This document shows positions 1 through 12,183 of a stretch of DNA of 60,000 nucleotides, in pieces. Position 1 is the first letter of the stretch; each line of letters opens with the position of its first letter. This DNA is from Owenia fusiformis. Lineage: Eukaryota; Annelida; Polychaeta; Sabellida; Oweniidae. The stretch lies in contig CAIIXF020000005.1 in the NCBI GenBank assembly GCA_903813345.2, forward strand, positions 24,681,375 through 24,741,374. Direction: 5' to 3'. The translations under genes and the position numbers were made by a program. The notes beneath the pieces are model-generated. The model had not been told where the DNA came from. It saw only the letters and a program-made list of their open reading frames with translations, and searched no databases.

Positions 1-4
1 ATGT

Positions 5-190
5 AATCCTATGGGAAAACCATAAACGTACTTTACCCTCGGGAGATCTCAATTTACAGAAAAACGGCTCGATAGATTTTTTTTAAATTTCCACATTTTT
101 TTATCTGAAATATGAGTATGCTTATGTTAGTTTTTGGTAAAAAGATTACAAAAATTGTAGTCACAGTATTTAGTCAAAGTACCTTGTATT
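5..190 (+). repeat. Diverged direct repeat, copy 1
   Basis: This segment aligns by eye with 1143-1370: both begin with CCTATGG(G)AAAACCATA and share the order ACTTTAC, ACAGAAAAA(C/T)GGCT(C/T)GATAG, CCAACATTTTT-like and TTGTAGTC-like blocks. The copies are considerably diverged and flank the candidate exons at 263-317 and 950-1066, so they may mark an old local duplication. Confidence 0.5.
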
Positions 191-1628
191 TTGAGAAAAT
201 ACCGGCATCCAATTCCATCCGTTGGCGGAGAGAACAATTGAATTACGTCATAAATTTCTCACCTGAATGATCCGACAAAGATAAAGACGATTCCCGGGAT
301 AATGGGGTTTAGCCTTGCTAAATCAAATGTAGTTAGTTGATTTTGAATATAAGTCAATCGGTATGAATTACTTCCACTAAAGTTAGCGTCCCACAGTCTT
401 TTAGAATCAAGGACGTCTATAGGCCTAGTACAAAGACCGTAAATAACGTGCTAAATCAACCGCGGCCGATCGCAAAATAACTAACTATTAATTAAATTAT
501 CGCCTCATCTACCTGCTATTTTAAGTATTGAGGTAAGTTAAAAGTAAACTTTTGTTTTTTTTCATGTGCCGAGATTTAATTACGTATACGTTGTGTCAAA
601 TCATATCATTGAATCATATCGTCTTTTTTATCTTCATGTAGGCCTAAGATTGCCCATTATTATGGCCCTTCTTTATTTTGATTTTTCATGTATGCAAACA
701 GAAGCTCCGCCGATCGCAGATCGCGCACTTTGGCAATTCACTCAAGTAAAGGTGATCATCAAACGTTTGTAATCACCGGTTAATATTAAAATCAGAAATC
801 CTTCTTTGTCGAATAAACTGTGCACGTCTGACTTGATTTAGTTAAAATACAATACGATAAGGCTCGAGTACTATTGATGTACGTACAAGTTATAAACGTC
901 GGTACGTTGTTCTCGCTTGTTGATGTGTAATATCGTTTTGTCAACTCACGTTTCATCAGCAAGAAGTCGTCACTCGCGTACATAAAAAAGTTAAGCATAT
1001 CATAGTATTTATCATCGTCATTATTGAATGGCGAAATAAATAGCGCGATCGGGATGTACCCAATGTCTGCGGCAACAAGTACGATGGTTGAGTTCACTGA
1101 ATGAGTACACAAGTTACATTGAAGTGTGTACAAAACATAAAGAACCTATGGAAAACCATATATTACTTTACTCTTCAGACCGCTTCTCTAAAGAGAGCTT
1201 CGTCTAGTTTATAACTAGACTCTGAGTACAGGGAAACAGAAAAATGGCTTGATAGTTTTTTAACTCCAACATTTTTTATACGCCATGATGATGCCAATTT
1301 ATCTCAGAGTTTTGTAAAAATAAAATAAAAATCGTAGTCTCAATATCTTGTTTTAAAGTACGTTATATTGTAAGCTATTGCATTTCTTTCATTTCCTTCA
1401 ATATTGGTGATAAGAAATATTTTGCAAAACAAAATTACCATATGGGCGTTAACATCAATTTACATTGATGAATTCTTCTACTAATTTTTCAACAACTCAT
1501 CTAATTTTTTTTTCAAAAACTTTTCCTAAATATTTTGATTCTAGAAAAGTACAGTGGATACGAATACGATGAGGTGGATTGCCATACGCGAATATTTCAT
1601 GTTAGGCACCTTTACCATAGCCAGACAT
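101..1628 (-). CDS. Candidate four-exon gene for a 62-aa hydrophobic microprotein
   Basis: Minus-strand model joining 1628-1616 (ATG, ends phase 1, donor G|GTAAAG), 1066-950 (acceptor GCCGCAG, donor C|GTGAGT), 317-263 (acceptor GATTTAG, donor CAG|GTGAGA) and 104-101 (acceptor ATTTCAG, immediate TAA). All three junctions keep one frame. If the last intron is retained, the frame still ends at once (AGG TGA) with the same peptide. The 62-residue product has hydrophobic stretches at about 6-18 and 46-61, an acidic NNDDD at 19-23 and a DDFLLMKP segment at 37-44. A TATA box lies about 50 bases before the ATG. I do not recognise the protein; a small membrane protein is the likeliest reading. An alternative acceptor for exon 2 (CATTCAG, near 1102) keeps the same phase and would add residues. 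The exons could also belong to a larger gene. Splice sites and phases are visible; the gene itself is inferred. Confidence 0.4.
1143..1370 (+). repeat. Diverged direct repeat, copy 2
   Basis: Second copy of the repeat described at the window start. It would lie inside the first intron of the candidate microprotein gene. It carries an extra inverted pair (TCGTCTAGTTTATAACTAGAC) that is absent from copy 1. Confidence 0.5.
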
Positions 1629-1675
1629 GACCAGTTTTTCAGTCGGAATAATGCAGTCGAGCTGACCGAGATCTG

Positions 1676-1683
1676 TTTATATA
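1676..1683 (-). promoter_or_regulatory. TATA box ahead of the candidate microprotein gene
   Basis: Minus-strand TATATAAA lies 48 bases before the ATG at 1628. That predicts transcription start near 1650 and a very short leader. The surrounding 1560-1730 segment is richer in GC and CpG than most of the window, which suits a promoter. Confidence 0.35.
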
Positions 1684-1892
1684 GCGATATACGCGCGGCC
1701 TTGACAGAACTAACCTACTAACCTAGATATGCGACCTATTAACCCAGAGTGAACTAGATAATTTGCATAAAGTTTTTGCACTCTGAATCCACTATTCTCA
1801 GTCTAAACTGGCTGTTTAAGAAATTGCATTTATCTGTTTATGGCTCCGCTGTTTATTGACTGATTTCTAAATAAATAATACCATGCTTTAGA

Positions 1893-2343
1893 TAGGAAAG
1901 ATAGCTTCAATGTGGTGACATTTTTGTGGTGATGAACTGCGAGAAAACGGAGGAAACCGAGGGTAAAGCCGATTGCTTGAATTTCAAGTTTCACTTAAGA
2001 AATGCTGCGTTCTGATTGGTCGGGTTTCTTGCAGTCCGAATCCACCTTCAGGTTTTCAAACTCGACGTTTTAGAAATGGCACATATCGATCTTTTTCTTC
2101 TCTATTTCTCGGTCGATTTCTAAAAGAATAGTGTCATCGTGAAGCTGACCAAACACGTTTCTCGATGGTATCACTTTTAAAGCGATCCACTAGTGATAGA
2201 TAGGGCCATAGGTGAAATTCGAGCGTGGAGACATTTCTCGAGAATCAAAGAGTATGCACTTATAGGACATAAGCTAAAGTTTACTGATAAATCAGGCATT
2301 CTGATTGTTCGGCTTTTCTGCAGTCTCAAGCCACTTTCCGCCT
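1893..2343 (+). repeat. Two diverged tandem copies of a ~290-bp segment
   Basis: Two blocks share the same order of motifs: GATAG(A) near the start, a gtg/gga-gacattt block, then TTCTGATTG(G/T)TCGG, TTTCTGCAGTC or TTTCTTGCAGTC, and a CCACCTT/CCACTTT end. The TTCTGATTGG element looks like a CCAAT box on the minus strand. The copies sit between the two candidate minus-strand genes, so duplicated promoter-type DNA is possible but unproven. Confidence 0.4.
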
Positions 2344-2356
2344 GTTGTGTAGGCAC

Positions 2357-2362
2357 TTTATT
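2357..2362 (-). terminator. Candidate polyadenylation signal for the Cys-x3 ORF
   Basis: TTTATT on the + strand reads AATAAA on the minus strand, about 90 bases beyond the stop of the 111-aa frame. This is a plausible 3' end, but the hexamer is common in AT-rich DNA. Confidence 0.3.
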
Positions 2363-2452
2363 GTGAAGGACGTAACTCACAGACGTAACTTGCCTATGTT
2401 TTTCATTTTAATAATTATTCTAAGTAGCTTACATACCTTCATAACGCCTTCA

Positions 2453-2788
2453 TTAGCGACGATCAGTCGCCGTAAACCTATACAGCATTTGTCTCAACCC
2501 CGGGGACTCAACTGGCGACATATAACACGCCTGGGGACACGCCCCTTCGCACTCATTATTGCACACTTCCCGACATTGGGCATTGATTGTGTTGCCATTT
2601 GGGCCAGTTGCACTCGGTTTTAAAAATTCTCGGATGTTAAGATATCTCTTATCAAACATTTTACCATGACGAATTAACAATTCATATATAAAAAATGTAA
2701 AAAAGGCAAAGAAAATATAACTAGACGAAGCCCATACGCAAGCGAAAGTGATAACAACTAGGACGAAAGTCGTGCCAATAAAAAGCAT
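2453..2788 (-). CDS. 111-aa membrane-anchored protein with (Cys-x3)5 motif, unrecognised
   Basis: Minus-strand open frame with ATG at 2788 and A at -3. Residues 1-39 are strongly hydrophobic (one long or two short membrane segments), followed by a basic linker RHGKMFDKRYLN. The C-terminal half is compositionally protein-like. Cysteines fall at 72, 76, 80, 84 and 88, exactly every fourth residue, within QCREVCNNECEGACPQAC. The frame opens just after a TTTTAG, which is both an in-frame stop and a possible splice acceptor, so this may be a single-exon gene or a terminal exon. A minus-strand AATAAA lies about 90 bases after the stop. A donor-like G|GTAAAA at 2664 in phase 1 could allow splicing into other exons. 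The codon and Cys pattern look real; I recognise no family, and function is unknown. Confidence 0.5.
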   Translation of the reverse strand: MLFIGTTFVLVVITFACVWASSSYIFFAFFTFFIYELLIRHGKMFDKRYLNIREFLKPSATGPNGNTINAQCREVCNNECEGACPQACYMSPVESPGLRQMLYRFTATDRR

Positions 2789-5053
2789 AATCTAAAACGT
2801 TTTACATATAAGAGAATATACAATTTTACGAAGTAATATAACGAACAAAAGTCATTTTTGAATTTATTAAACATAAATACAGAGTAATACGTATTTACAA
2901 ATATAAATAGTGCGACGAGAAACATTATATTATTTTGAGCAACATTAAATGTGACGTGTCGGTAACCATGTACACAATGATCAGGACTCAACTAGTGTTT
3001 ATATCACATCATATTTTTCATATGCTGTAAATGTAGAACATGCTTCATATGTGTGTTTTAGATTAATTAGTTTTACTATATTTTGAAAGAATTATAACAA
3101 TATGACTTAGAAAAATTCAATCATTCATCGCCGTATACTTCATGATGCTGCGCGTAAAATTTGAGCGCCATTGTTTTCCCATGTCATAGAAACCATGACG
3201 TTACTAGCGCTCAAATATTTCAAATGCAATACGCTAAATCTCCCAACTATAAATGCCCGAAGATGCAAATATTTCTTCGTACATGAATGTTTAAATACAT
3301 TCGTATTATTATTACATCATAATTATTCGTATGGATGGGTGTCTTTGAGTTTGAAAAACTACATTAATAATTAAGCAATAGTATTATGCTGGGTATGCTG
3401 ACGGACCGGGTCCCACCTTAAATAGAAAGCAAAACATTAAATGTAAGATAGCCATGCTTCTAATACTATAAAACAACACAATCATAAGATAACTAGAATG
3501 GACCAAAGTACAGAAAAGTAGAGAAATTCAAAAATCAAAACCTTCATTCAAAATTTCGAAATATATCATTCAATGATTGGATCATAGAAATTTCAGACGT
3601 GCAAGATGTGATTGATCATACTGAGACGCTGGCAAATGTAATACATCACACAGCTGATTAACCAGGTTAAATACAACCCCCTATGCACTATAACACATTT
3701 GTCATGATTAAACTTCAAAATCTTATAAAGCTCAGGCTTATATGGGATCTTCATAGTTTTTGAGAATGTGAATGAATATTTTCAATCGATATGATGGTTC
3801 TGGAAAATAACAATTGTCTGACCAAAACCTTTTCCTATTTCTTATGTTGAACACACTTTCTCTGAGAGGTAATGGGTCTGAGGAAGTAGAGATAAGAAAA
3901 AATGTCTCAGTAAATTAAGCCGTTTAAATTTACTCAATTTTGCCCATTTTAACTGTTTTGCAAATGAACATGCTTTTATATGTCTGGAATTTGTAATTCG
4001 GTGAGGCCATGTGATACCACAAAGTCAAATAACAATTATTCCATGTTTTTTCTCCATGGAAATTGACCCTTTTGTTTGTTTGTTGTGCAATGTGGGACGT
4101 CATGACACTACTTCGATAAAATGGTTGTGACAACATTAATCACATTGTATTCTGAAGGTTAATCCCCTATTAGAGTAGCGAGACCTTTTCACATAACTCT
4201 TTTCAAAGCAATTAGCAGAATGTATTTGTATCTTAAGTCTGCATGTCTACAGGTTATACACTTAAGAAATGAGAAATCATGTTTGCTAATGGAGGCCATG
4301 TGATAAAGGGTGTATTTTTGTATGACCGCGGAGCAAGTGAATTTGATACAGTTAAGCAATATTTATTTGTTTTATACAGCTGTATTTCACTATCTAACCA
4401 CAATCCAGCTAGTTTTTAGGATGAAAATCTTGCCCGTGGTCAAAAAATCATGTACAAAAATGCAGCCAAAGTATAATCCAAAATTAAGTAACCACATTCA
4501 TCACAGTGTCGCCTGAAGGAAACAGTACAGCCAGGTAAATCAAGCTTGATTCATTGGTTTGGTTGAAAATTTGAATCTTTTTTCCAGATCTATTATGCTC
4601 TCATTATTATTACAACATTTCATTTCACCTTGTATCTAAGCCCAAACAAACATTTCACAGATACATAATGGGCAATGATTAGCCTAAATGACAGTTGATT
4701 GACAGTCATTAGAAATATCTATATATGCAATATTTTTAATATATGTATGAAACAACTCTCATAAGCCACACTGGCAGGGGCAGTGTTTTTATTTTTATTT
4801 CAGAACTACTAGTATTTATAAAAAATCTGCTGTGGGACGAAAATAAATAAAATAAATAAAAATAAATAAAACATATAATCTAAATAAATAGTAACATACC
4901 CATATTAACTTTCTAAATTGCATCAATAAAGAACATTAATACATGATGCCATCTGAACCATACAATAATACTAACATAAATAATGTATAATTTGTACAAT
5001 TTCATTTTGTAATGACTAATATGTCAGGTCATGACATCTAAAGAGTCAATAAA

Positions 5054-5090
<37 letters not shown>

Positions 5091-6103
5091 CAAATGGATC
5101 ATTACTGAAACAAAAAATAATAAAAACAATTCAGTTTTTGGTTCTCATTAACAGATGAAGCCTCCTCTCAATGTTTTATAAATCACAGATATATGTCAAG
5201 GTTAGCATCGGTCTTCTCAAAATTTGTCATTATTGAGGCATATGTAAAGGATACAGCAGGGCAAAACTCAGTTAAGTTATATCCACTCCCAATGATGAAA
5301 CTTCCTGACTAACAAACAAACATAAACAAATAAAGGATAGAACAAGAGGCCATTGTATCAAAAGATTTCATCAAAAAGAGAAAACTCAGAAGTAAACATT
5401 AGAAGAAAACACAGACAAATCCAAATAAATACATGTAATACCAATCAAAGGAATCAATCCTCAACAAGTAGATTACTAGTTTAGATAACATTTGGTTAAT
5501 AGAGAAAGTTACTGTGACATTAAAATGAAATTTCAGATGGAGGCAAATCCTGGAAATTGACAAGGGAGCTCCATAACAAATGAAAAAATTGTGAGGACCT
5601 TTTTCGAAATCCTCCAAATTGTGGATGCAATGAATAGACAGAAATTCACATGATCTGAGTTATTTATGCACTAGCAAATTTCTCGAACTGGACTCAAACC
5701 TTAACTTCACTCATTAAAAGTAGATAGTAAAGTTCCATGAGAACTTAATAATGATATGAGAAATAATTTCTATCGTGTTCATTGGTAAATTAAAGCTTCC
5801 ACTTGCACTTTGATGAAAAATAAAATCAATGTGGTGTCCTATAATAATGCCAGGGTTTCACCTTTCAGAGGAAACAATAGTCATAAAATTAAGGAAGTAC
5901 AACCAATCATTACCAAGGTTAAAGATATCTCATATACAATCTTACTGGTACAAAAAATATCTAATGCAGTAATAAAATATACATAGAAAACAAGCATTCA
6001 TAAGGTAATTGATTAACCAAAAGCTGAATATGGTTTTGAATGTTAAAAATAAGATTATTAACATTTGCATTTACTTATATCAAAAAGGGTAACAAAGTAC
6101 AGG
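2789..6103. other. AT-rich non-coding stretch
   Basis: No supported exon. Short open frames here have low-complexity composition and no convincing splice signals. It contains an AAATAAATAAA run near 4835-4870 and the TA microsatellite listed separately. Confidence 0.5.
5056..5088. repeat. TA dinucleotide microsatellite
   Basis: Uninterrupted (TA)n of about 16 repeats, likely length-polymorphic. Confidence 0.9.
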
Positions 6104-6263
6104 CAAAATGTCACCACCTGCCATTTGTTTCAGGCACTGACTGCTGAATGCTATTCCAGATGCCAAACACTATTACAGATCCTAATTGCCGAACACCAAC
6201 CCCTGAACACCATCAAAAAAGTTTGAGACTATAACAATATGTTGTCATTTCTGGTGGTGACAC
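6104..6263 (+). repeat. Interspersed repeat, CACCACCTGCC family, copy 1
   Basis: Starts CAAAATGTCACCACCTGCCA and runs through a GCTGACC/GCCAAACAC-type block to an ACTATAACAATATG ending with a second GGTGGTGACAC. Related copies lie near 10.8 and 11.4 kb and a fragment at about 48.80 kb. The element type is not recognised; both ends carry an ATGTCACCACC-like motif. Confidence 0.6.
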
Positions 6264-8218
6264 AGTGTTTTCCCAAGGATTTTTCTCAAGTGGGTGCAAA
6301 ATTTTTATTTTTACAATGTAGATCAAATCCATGAACTGGTATTTATCAAAGATTCCTTCTTGAGCAGAGGTCCTACAACCATAAGGCATAAGCCTATATT
6401 TGAATCAAATCCGTTGACTGGAATTTGAGTTATCACCCAGACACACTTATGAACAGATGTATGGAGGAATGGATGGCTACCCAAAAACATTGTTCAGTGG
6501 GATAATTAACCCATATTAAAATTTCCCAAATCTATTTTAAAATCCCATGAAATACCTAGAATTAGAATAAGGTAAGCCAAATTAAAATAACATGTAATAA
6601 TACCGAAATGCTATTACAAAACTTATTATACATATTTTATGACAATAAAAATTAGACTGTTGTAAGCATTCACAAGATCTTTTCCCTTCGACTTTTCTGC
6701 ACATCAGAAATGGTGGCGTTCTAATAAATAAAACCATAGGGAAGAAGGATCAATTAACACTTTCTGTCAGGAAACAGCATGTTTCATGTTATTTTGTTAA
6801 GTGAAGAAAGACTAAAAGATGTAACAGGTAAAATAAATAACTTGGACCTTTCTAGTACTTAAAGTTCACCTTGGCATGGGGGAAGTACGAATGGATTCAG
6901 GTTCATTGTCTGAATATGTTCATTAAGCAATGTTTTTGAGCTTTTTCTAAAGGTCAAGCACAAGATCTATTTTGATTGTTGATTCTGGGTGTTGGGTAGC
7001 TCATTTTACCGCTCATCTGAGTATGTTTGTTCACTTTTTGAAAAAGTGAAAATCATTATTGCTCATCAAGTTAAGTTATGTTCCTTGAAGAAATGGAGCA
7101 TGGACAACTTTTAGGTAACCACTTTGCCCTTTGAGCCTTGACAAAATCGTAATTCAAAATAAGTGTTCCTGAGAGACATAACATTCAAATAGAAAAGCAA
7201 ACAAAAATATGAAATTTCATCTTAAAGGGAAACCCGGCACTTAAATGATAAATCATTCAGGACAGGTATATAATGTGTAAAGTATTTGTTTTTTCATAAT
7301 CCACAGATAATAATAGACAGTTAAAGAAACATATCAAATAACAAATAGTAGAATATCCCTTCCAAAATATAGAGCACTTCTTCAAGTTGTTCATACAAAA
7401 TGATTTTCTATTTGAAAAATTTACTGTTATGAGTAAGAAATAACGTTCAAAGACACAGTTCCATTTTTTACTTATTTATCACCTTGATACATCAAATAGA
7501 ATAAATTTATGTTATAAATCACTGGATAGTTTAATACAGGCTACAATTGATTTTTTCATTTATCTCAAACTATACCTGGTAATTTCTTCACTGGTTGACC
7601 TTTATAGCAGTGATTAAATGTAATATTATAAGCTTAAAACACAAAATGAATCTGTAAAGGTATACAAGGTGGTCATCTATTTCCAATTATTATCTAATTA
7701 ATACATGAACATAGACTCATCTTGCAAGATCACTTACAAGCTAATCTAAATCAAAGTGTCTCATCTTTCATGTTAGCAATTTTAGGCTTTAAATGTTAAA
7801 GAGCATATTACAGTATATAGTGACAATATATATAATGTCACAATAAAAGTGTTATCAAAAAATAAAATGAGAAAAGTCTGATGTTTCTTGACAATTAGTA
7901 AAAAAAGAATCAAATGTAAATCAATGTAATCTAAATCAGACATAGAGACAACCAAGAATATGTTTTTCTCAAAACAATATGCAACATTACACCTGCAATT
8001 CTGTTAAACTAATCAACTTACAAATACATCCAGATAAATATAGTAAAATTGTTTTCAAGTAAAAATATATTTAGCTTGACGAAGAAATGCAACCATTTAA
8101 TTTTTTCAATGGAGCACTCAGCTGCATATACAGGGTCACCCTGTATATAATATTCAATTGCAGAACCATTGCTACGTGTACTAGTACGTATATTAGACTT
8201 TTTATTTCAGTCATAATA
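6264..8218. other. AT-rich non-coding stretch
   Basis: Nothing recognisable: no exon with good splice signals, no RNA gene and no clear repeat. Confidence 0.5.
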
Positions 8219-8367
8219 CAGTAAAACCTGAATATAGTGAACACCTATTGAGCCACAAAAAGTGTTCACTGTAGGTAGGTATTTACTACACAGAGGGGAT
8301 TGTATACAGGAGTCGATGTCGACAGGAGTCACTTGAGAGGTGTTTACTAAGGCAGATTTGACAGTAT
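8219..8367. mobile_element. MITE-like element, CAGTAAAACCTG family, copy 1
   Basis: Begins CAGTAAAACCTGAATATAGTG and ends with a degenerate inverse (CAGATTTGACAGTA). Its interior is built from GTGTTCACT/GGTGTTTACT motifs. Family members occur at about 26.5, 29.7, 33.9 and 44.3 kb. It is non-autonomous with no coding capacity. The superfamily is not determined. Confidence 0.65.
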
Positions 8368-10815
8368 ATCAAGATAACATGCATGTTCCACAGACATTGT
8401 CACTATCTAAATGTTTCAGAAACATTTTAGTATGTGAATGTTTTTAATTGTTGAATTGAACTCTTGTTAAACATTCTCTATTATTGATTGACCATGATGT
8501 CACTGACAAATTAATAGTTTCACTTTGGGCTTATATGAAACAAATTCTCCCCTGTATGGATCCTTAAAGAAGAAACCAGATCTGAAATAACAAGGACTCC
8601 ACTGAGTTATTTTAAAAACTCATATTCAACTAAATCGACCAATGATTACAATGAGTGCATTATAATGGTCATGAATAAGCAATCAAAGACAAAAATAGCA
8701 GAAATATGGACAAAAACAGCACTGGATTATAAGCAGAATGGCCAAAGGGGAAAAGCACTGAAATGATCTTTACTTCATTTTATATTGCTTAAGTCTACTT
8801 GTACAAATCATAATATACAGCAAAATCAAAATACTAAAAATGACAACTGGAAAAACAACAACTCCCCAGAGAAGCATATCCAACTGAACAAAACACCAGG
8901 CTTTGAAGAAAATCAACCTGGATAGATGCATGAACATATGGATGGACAAACAAACAGACAGATGCCTTCTCTATATCCCTCCCGACCCAAGATAACTAGA
9001 GAGCAATTCTAAGAATGTCATCTCTATGTATTGGATAAAACAGGAAATATTATAAAGTCAATCATGATTTAATTTTGAATAATCTTACTGAGTTTTTATT
9101 CTGTTCCTGATGTTTCTGGGGTGTCCAAAGGATTGTTAATCCTATATACCATTTAACTCTGTGTAATTGCTTTTCATATCAAATAGCAGTGTAGAAAATT
9201 GGTTCTGTTGTTTCCTCTCATGTGTTAAAAATTCGCTCCTATCCTACCAATTATTTGGGGTTATTTGCCTCTGATGCTGTCTATTACTTTCTCATTAGAA
9301 AACAGCTCTGATTCTAATTCTGTTTACAGATTTGACTTATTTGTTTTCTTGAGGCATTTCCTGTATTTTCTTCTTTTTAAATTAGAAAATTACAACCCAA
9401 TTGTCAAAATTGTATTTCATTTATTGTTATTGTACCTTCAATTGCCCTGGGGACTAAATCACGAAATTCAGCAACATAATCAATATTGTTTATGTGTTGA
9501 TGCAACCCCCAGAGAAATAAAAATCTACCTAGTTTATCTCCCTACGTAATCTAACAAAACAGAAGTTGCGATCTTCATTCAAACTTCAACAATTTCCAGT
9601 TGACGGAGCAAAGTGCAACTGGTGGAAGAGTCTTCCTGTTTTTAAGATAACATTTACTAATGTCCATTCTTCACCATTTCTGTTAATATATGTATTTTAA
9701 TGGTGTAGTTTACAACTTAAGAGTGCAGAAAATAATCTGTGTGCTTTTCATTCTTTTTCTCTCTTTTCCAATCAATATTTCACTTCAAATCGGGACATCC
9801 TTCCATTGCTACTTCAAAGTTTGGCTAACATGCTTCCTTGGTTCCTTTTCCACTTCAACTGCAAACATGAGCTGTTAGGAACTTACTTTCAGGAGAATAC
9901 TTCCAATACTTTTTGTTTCACTCCATTCATTTTTACTACTCACAAACTCCAACATATAATATAATATAAATGTACATGTAAAAGCACATGTGTTTGTCTA
10001 GAAATTGGAAAGTAGGATGTATTTGTAGATAATGGACAGATAAAACAACCTGTTTAGACACACTGACATCACATATATTCTACTATAGAGTTAAGTAACA
10101 GCATAAAATTTCTCAATTTCTCCATTTTACCCATTTCATTTGAAAATTTCTCACCTGTATTCACTTATCATCACTCAATGCCATATTAATTCAAAGTCAT
10201 TGGGTATATATAATATTTCAGCCACAATCAGTGAACATTAGAACCTATTGGTAAGCAAAACAATTTCCTCCATGGGGGAACACTCCCCTTCCGTTCATAA
10301 CTTCATACAGGGTGACACAAAAATACCAATTTTCATAATCATGCATCAATTGCCATTATAAGGTCCTATAACTCCCTAGAAAATATCAGTGTACTAAATA
10401 CATTTTATTCATTTTTATTTTTTTGTACATTTCAATTTTTCAGTTGGATGGATTTTATCAGATGAAAAGATGGACGGATGGCAATATCCATATATCCTTA
10501 CACAAATTTTGTACATTGGAATAATGTTTATGCCATGTCTTAAATGTAGCTCCTGACATTCTAATACTTTATTGAATGTAGTAAAAGTTATTCACTGTTT
10601 ATAGGACTACATCTACCTTTATTTACTTAAGAATGTTACCTGTGTTACCAGGACCTGTAAATTGCCATACTAATTTCCTTGAGCTAGAATTCCATGTAGA
10701 TGTGCTATCAGCAAAGAGAGTGAAGTCTGTATTATTACAGCATCTTGTAAACAATTTCAACTGACATTGATGAACTATCATGGGTTATGTCTTAAAACGA
10801 AGAACCATTAATATG
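8368..10815. other. AT-rich non-coding stretch
   Basis: Open frames near 9265-9549 and 9690-9878 are leucine/phenylalanine-rich products of T-rich DNA without credible splice context. No RNA gene or transposon end is recognised. Confidence 0.5.
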
Positions 10816-10938
10816 AGAAAATGTCACCACCTTGCCGCAAAAATAAAAGTGTAACAATTGTTACAGTTAAGTTACCGCACTTTGATATGGCAATGTTCAC
10901 AAAAACTGCGCCCATAACAATATGTCATCACCTTATGG
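10816..10938 (+). repeat. Interspersed repeat, CACCACCTGCC family, copy 2 (truncated)
   Basis: Shares the GAAAATGTCACCACCTTGCC start and the CATAACAATATGTCATCACC end with the 6.1-kb copy, but has a shorter, diverged middle. Confidence 0.55.
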
Positions 10939-11410
10939 ATAGATAGATGAAAAGATGAATAAGCACGGAGAATACATAATAATGCAAGCGGGAGATTAGT
11001 CCGAATTGAACAAAAATCAACTCATCAGATTTCAGAGAACCCATGTTTAATCTGAGCACAGATGAATGAAATCTGAGACACAGGTCTAAACACCTTGAAA
11101 CTCAAGAGGCTCAAAGTACCAATTATCAGACAAGCCCTTTTTAGATGCAAAACTTATAAGTAACATCCCAACTCACATAAAATCAACACTTTAATACGTC
11201 CTTTGTATATTCAGGAATTGTCCCAGTGTTCATACAATGTATGAGTGCCTCATTGATGATTGGGCCAACAGGAAGTTCTTACTCATTATCACTGTTCATA
11301 CTTTGTTAAAAACCTGTGTGAAAAAAAGAGTGGGGAGACTGTAAACCTAAGAGTGGGGAGACTGTGTCAGTTAATCACAGAGTGAAATTCTTATACATGG
11401 CATAAATATG

Positions 11411-11552
11411 CAAAATTTCACCACCTGCCATTTGTTACAGATGCTGACCACCGAATGTTGTTATAAATGCCAAGCGCTGTTACAAATGCCAAGCACCGGC
11501 CACAGAAAAGTAATAGACTATAACAATATGACACCACCTCTTACCGTGACAC
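11411..11552 (+). repeat. Interspersed repeat, CACCACCTGCC family, copy 3
   Basis: CAAAATTTCACCACCTGCCA start, CTGACCACCGAATG and GCCAAGC(G/A)C blocks, and GACTATAACAATATGACACC end. It is the closest relative of the 6.1-kb copy. Confidence 0.6.
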
Positions 11553-12183
11553 AAAAACACACATCTCTATAAAACTGAATCAACATTATTTTAACATGGT
11601 TAAAACAACTTAGAATGTCACAAGTCCATTTATTACAGTTAAAATTGCGTAATATCAAGAATGCAAGGGAAGTGCCAGCATTCCAAACATTTACAAATAC
11701 AATCTAAATAATTTCCCAACAAGATTACCACTGGGGCCAATTTTGTTTTCAAATAATTCATATCATTGTTATTAAGATTTATCATTATAGTTTTTTAATG
11801 CAATGAATCTTAATAAGGAACCCCCACCCTGGGGAAATATCAAAAGAATGAATAAATAAACAGTAAATCAAGTAAAATTGTAATGTTGAGTTTTGGCTTC
11901 TTAAATTCTAATAAAGGTACTAAAATAATATACCCATACAATATGTGTTTTAATTTGCATCTTTCAAATTGATATTTTACTTTTGTTTATAGACCTATAA
12001 ACATAAGAAGATACCAAACTTTAAGAGATACCCATACAATATATCAGCAGTACAGCCAAAAGGAATCTGAATTGTGTGTGGTAACTTTTCTTTGAATTAT
12101 AAGGTGTAGACGATAAAACCTAATCTTAATATAATCCATAGGTTTAACCTTGTCAGTTTGATTAAAATCATAACTTTCCTTTT
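11553..12183. other. Non-coding stretch
   Basis: AT-rich, with nothing recognised besides an A/T-rich spacer before the inverted arm that begins near 12184. Confidence 0.45.

Noticed and set aside
9265-9549. 94-residue hydrophobic frame
   Set aside because: Phe/Leu-rich translation of T-rich DNA, no splice context, no recognisable motif.
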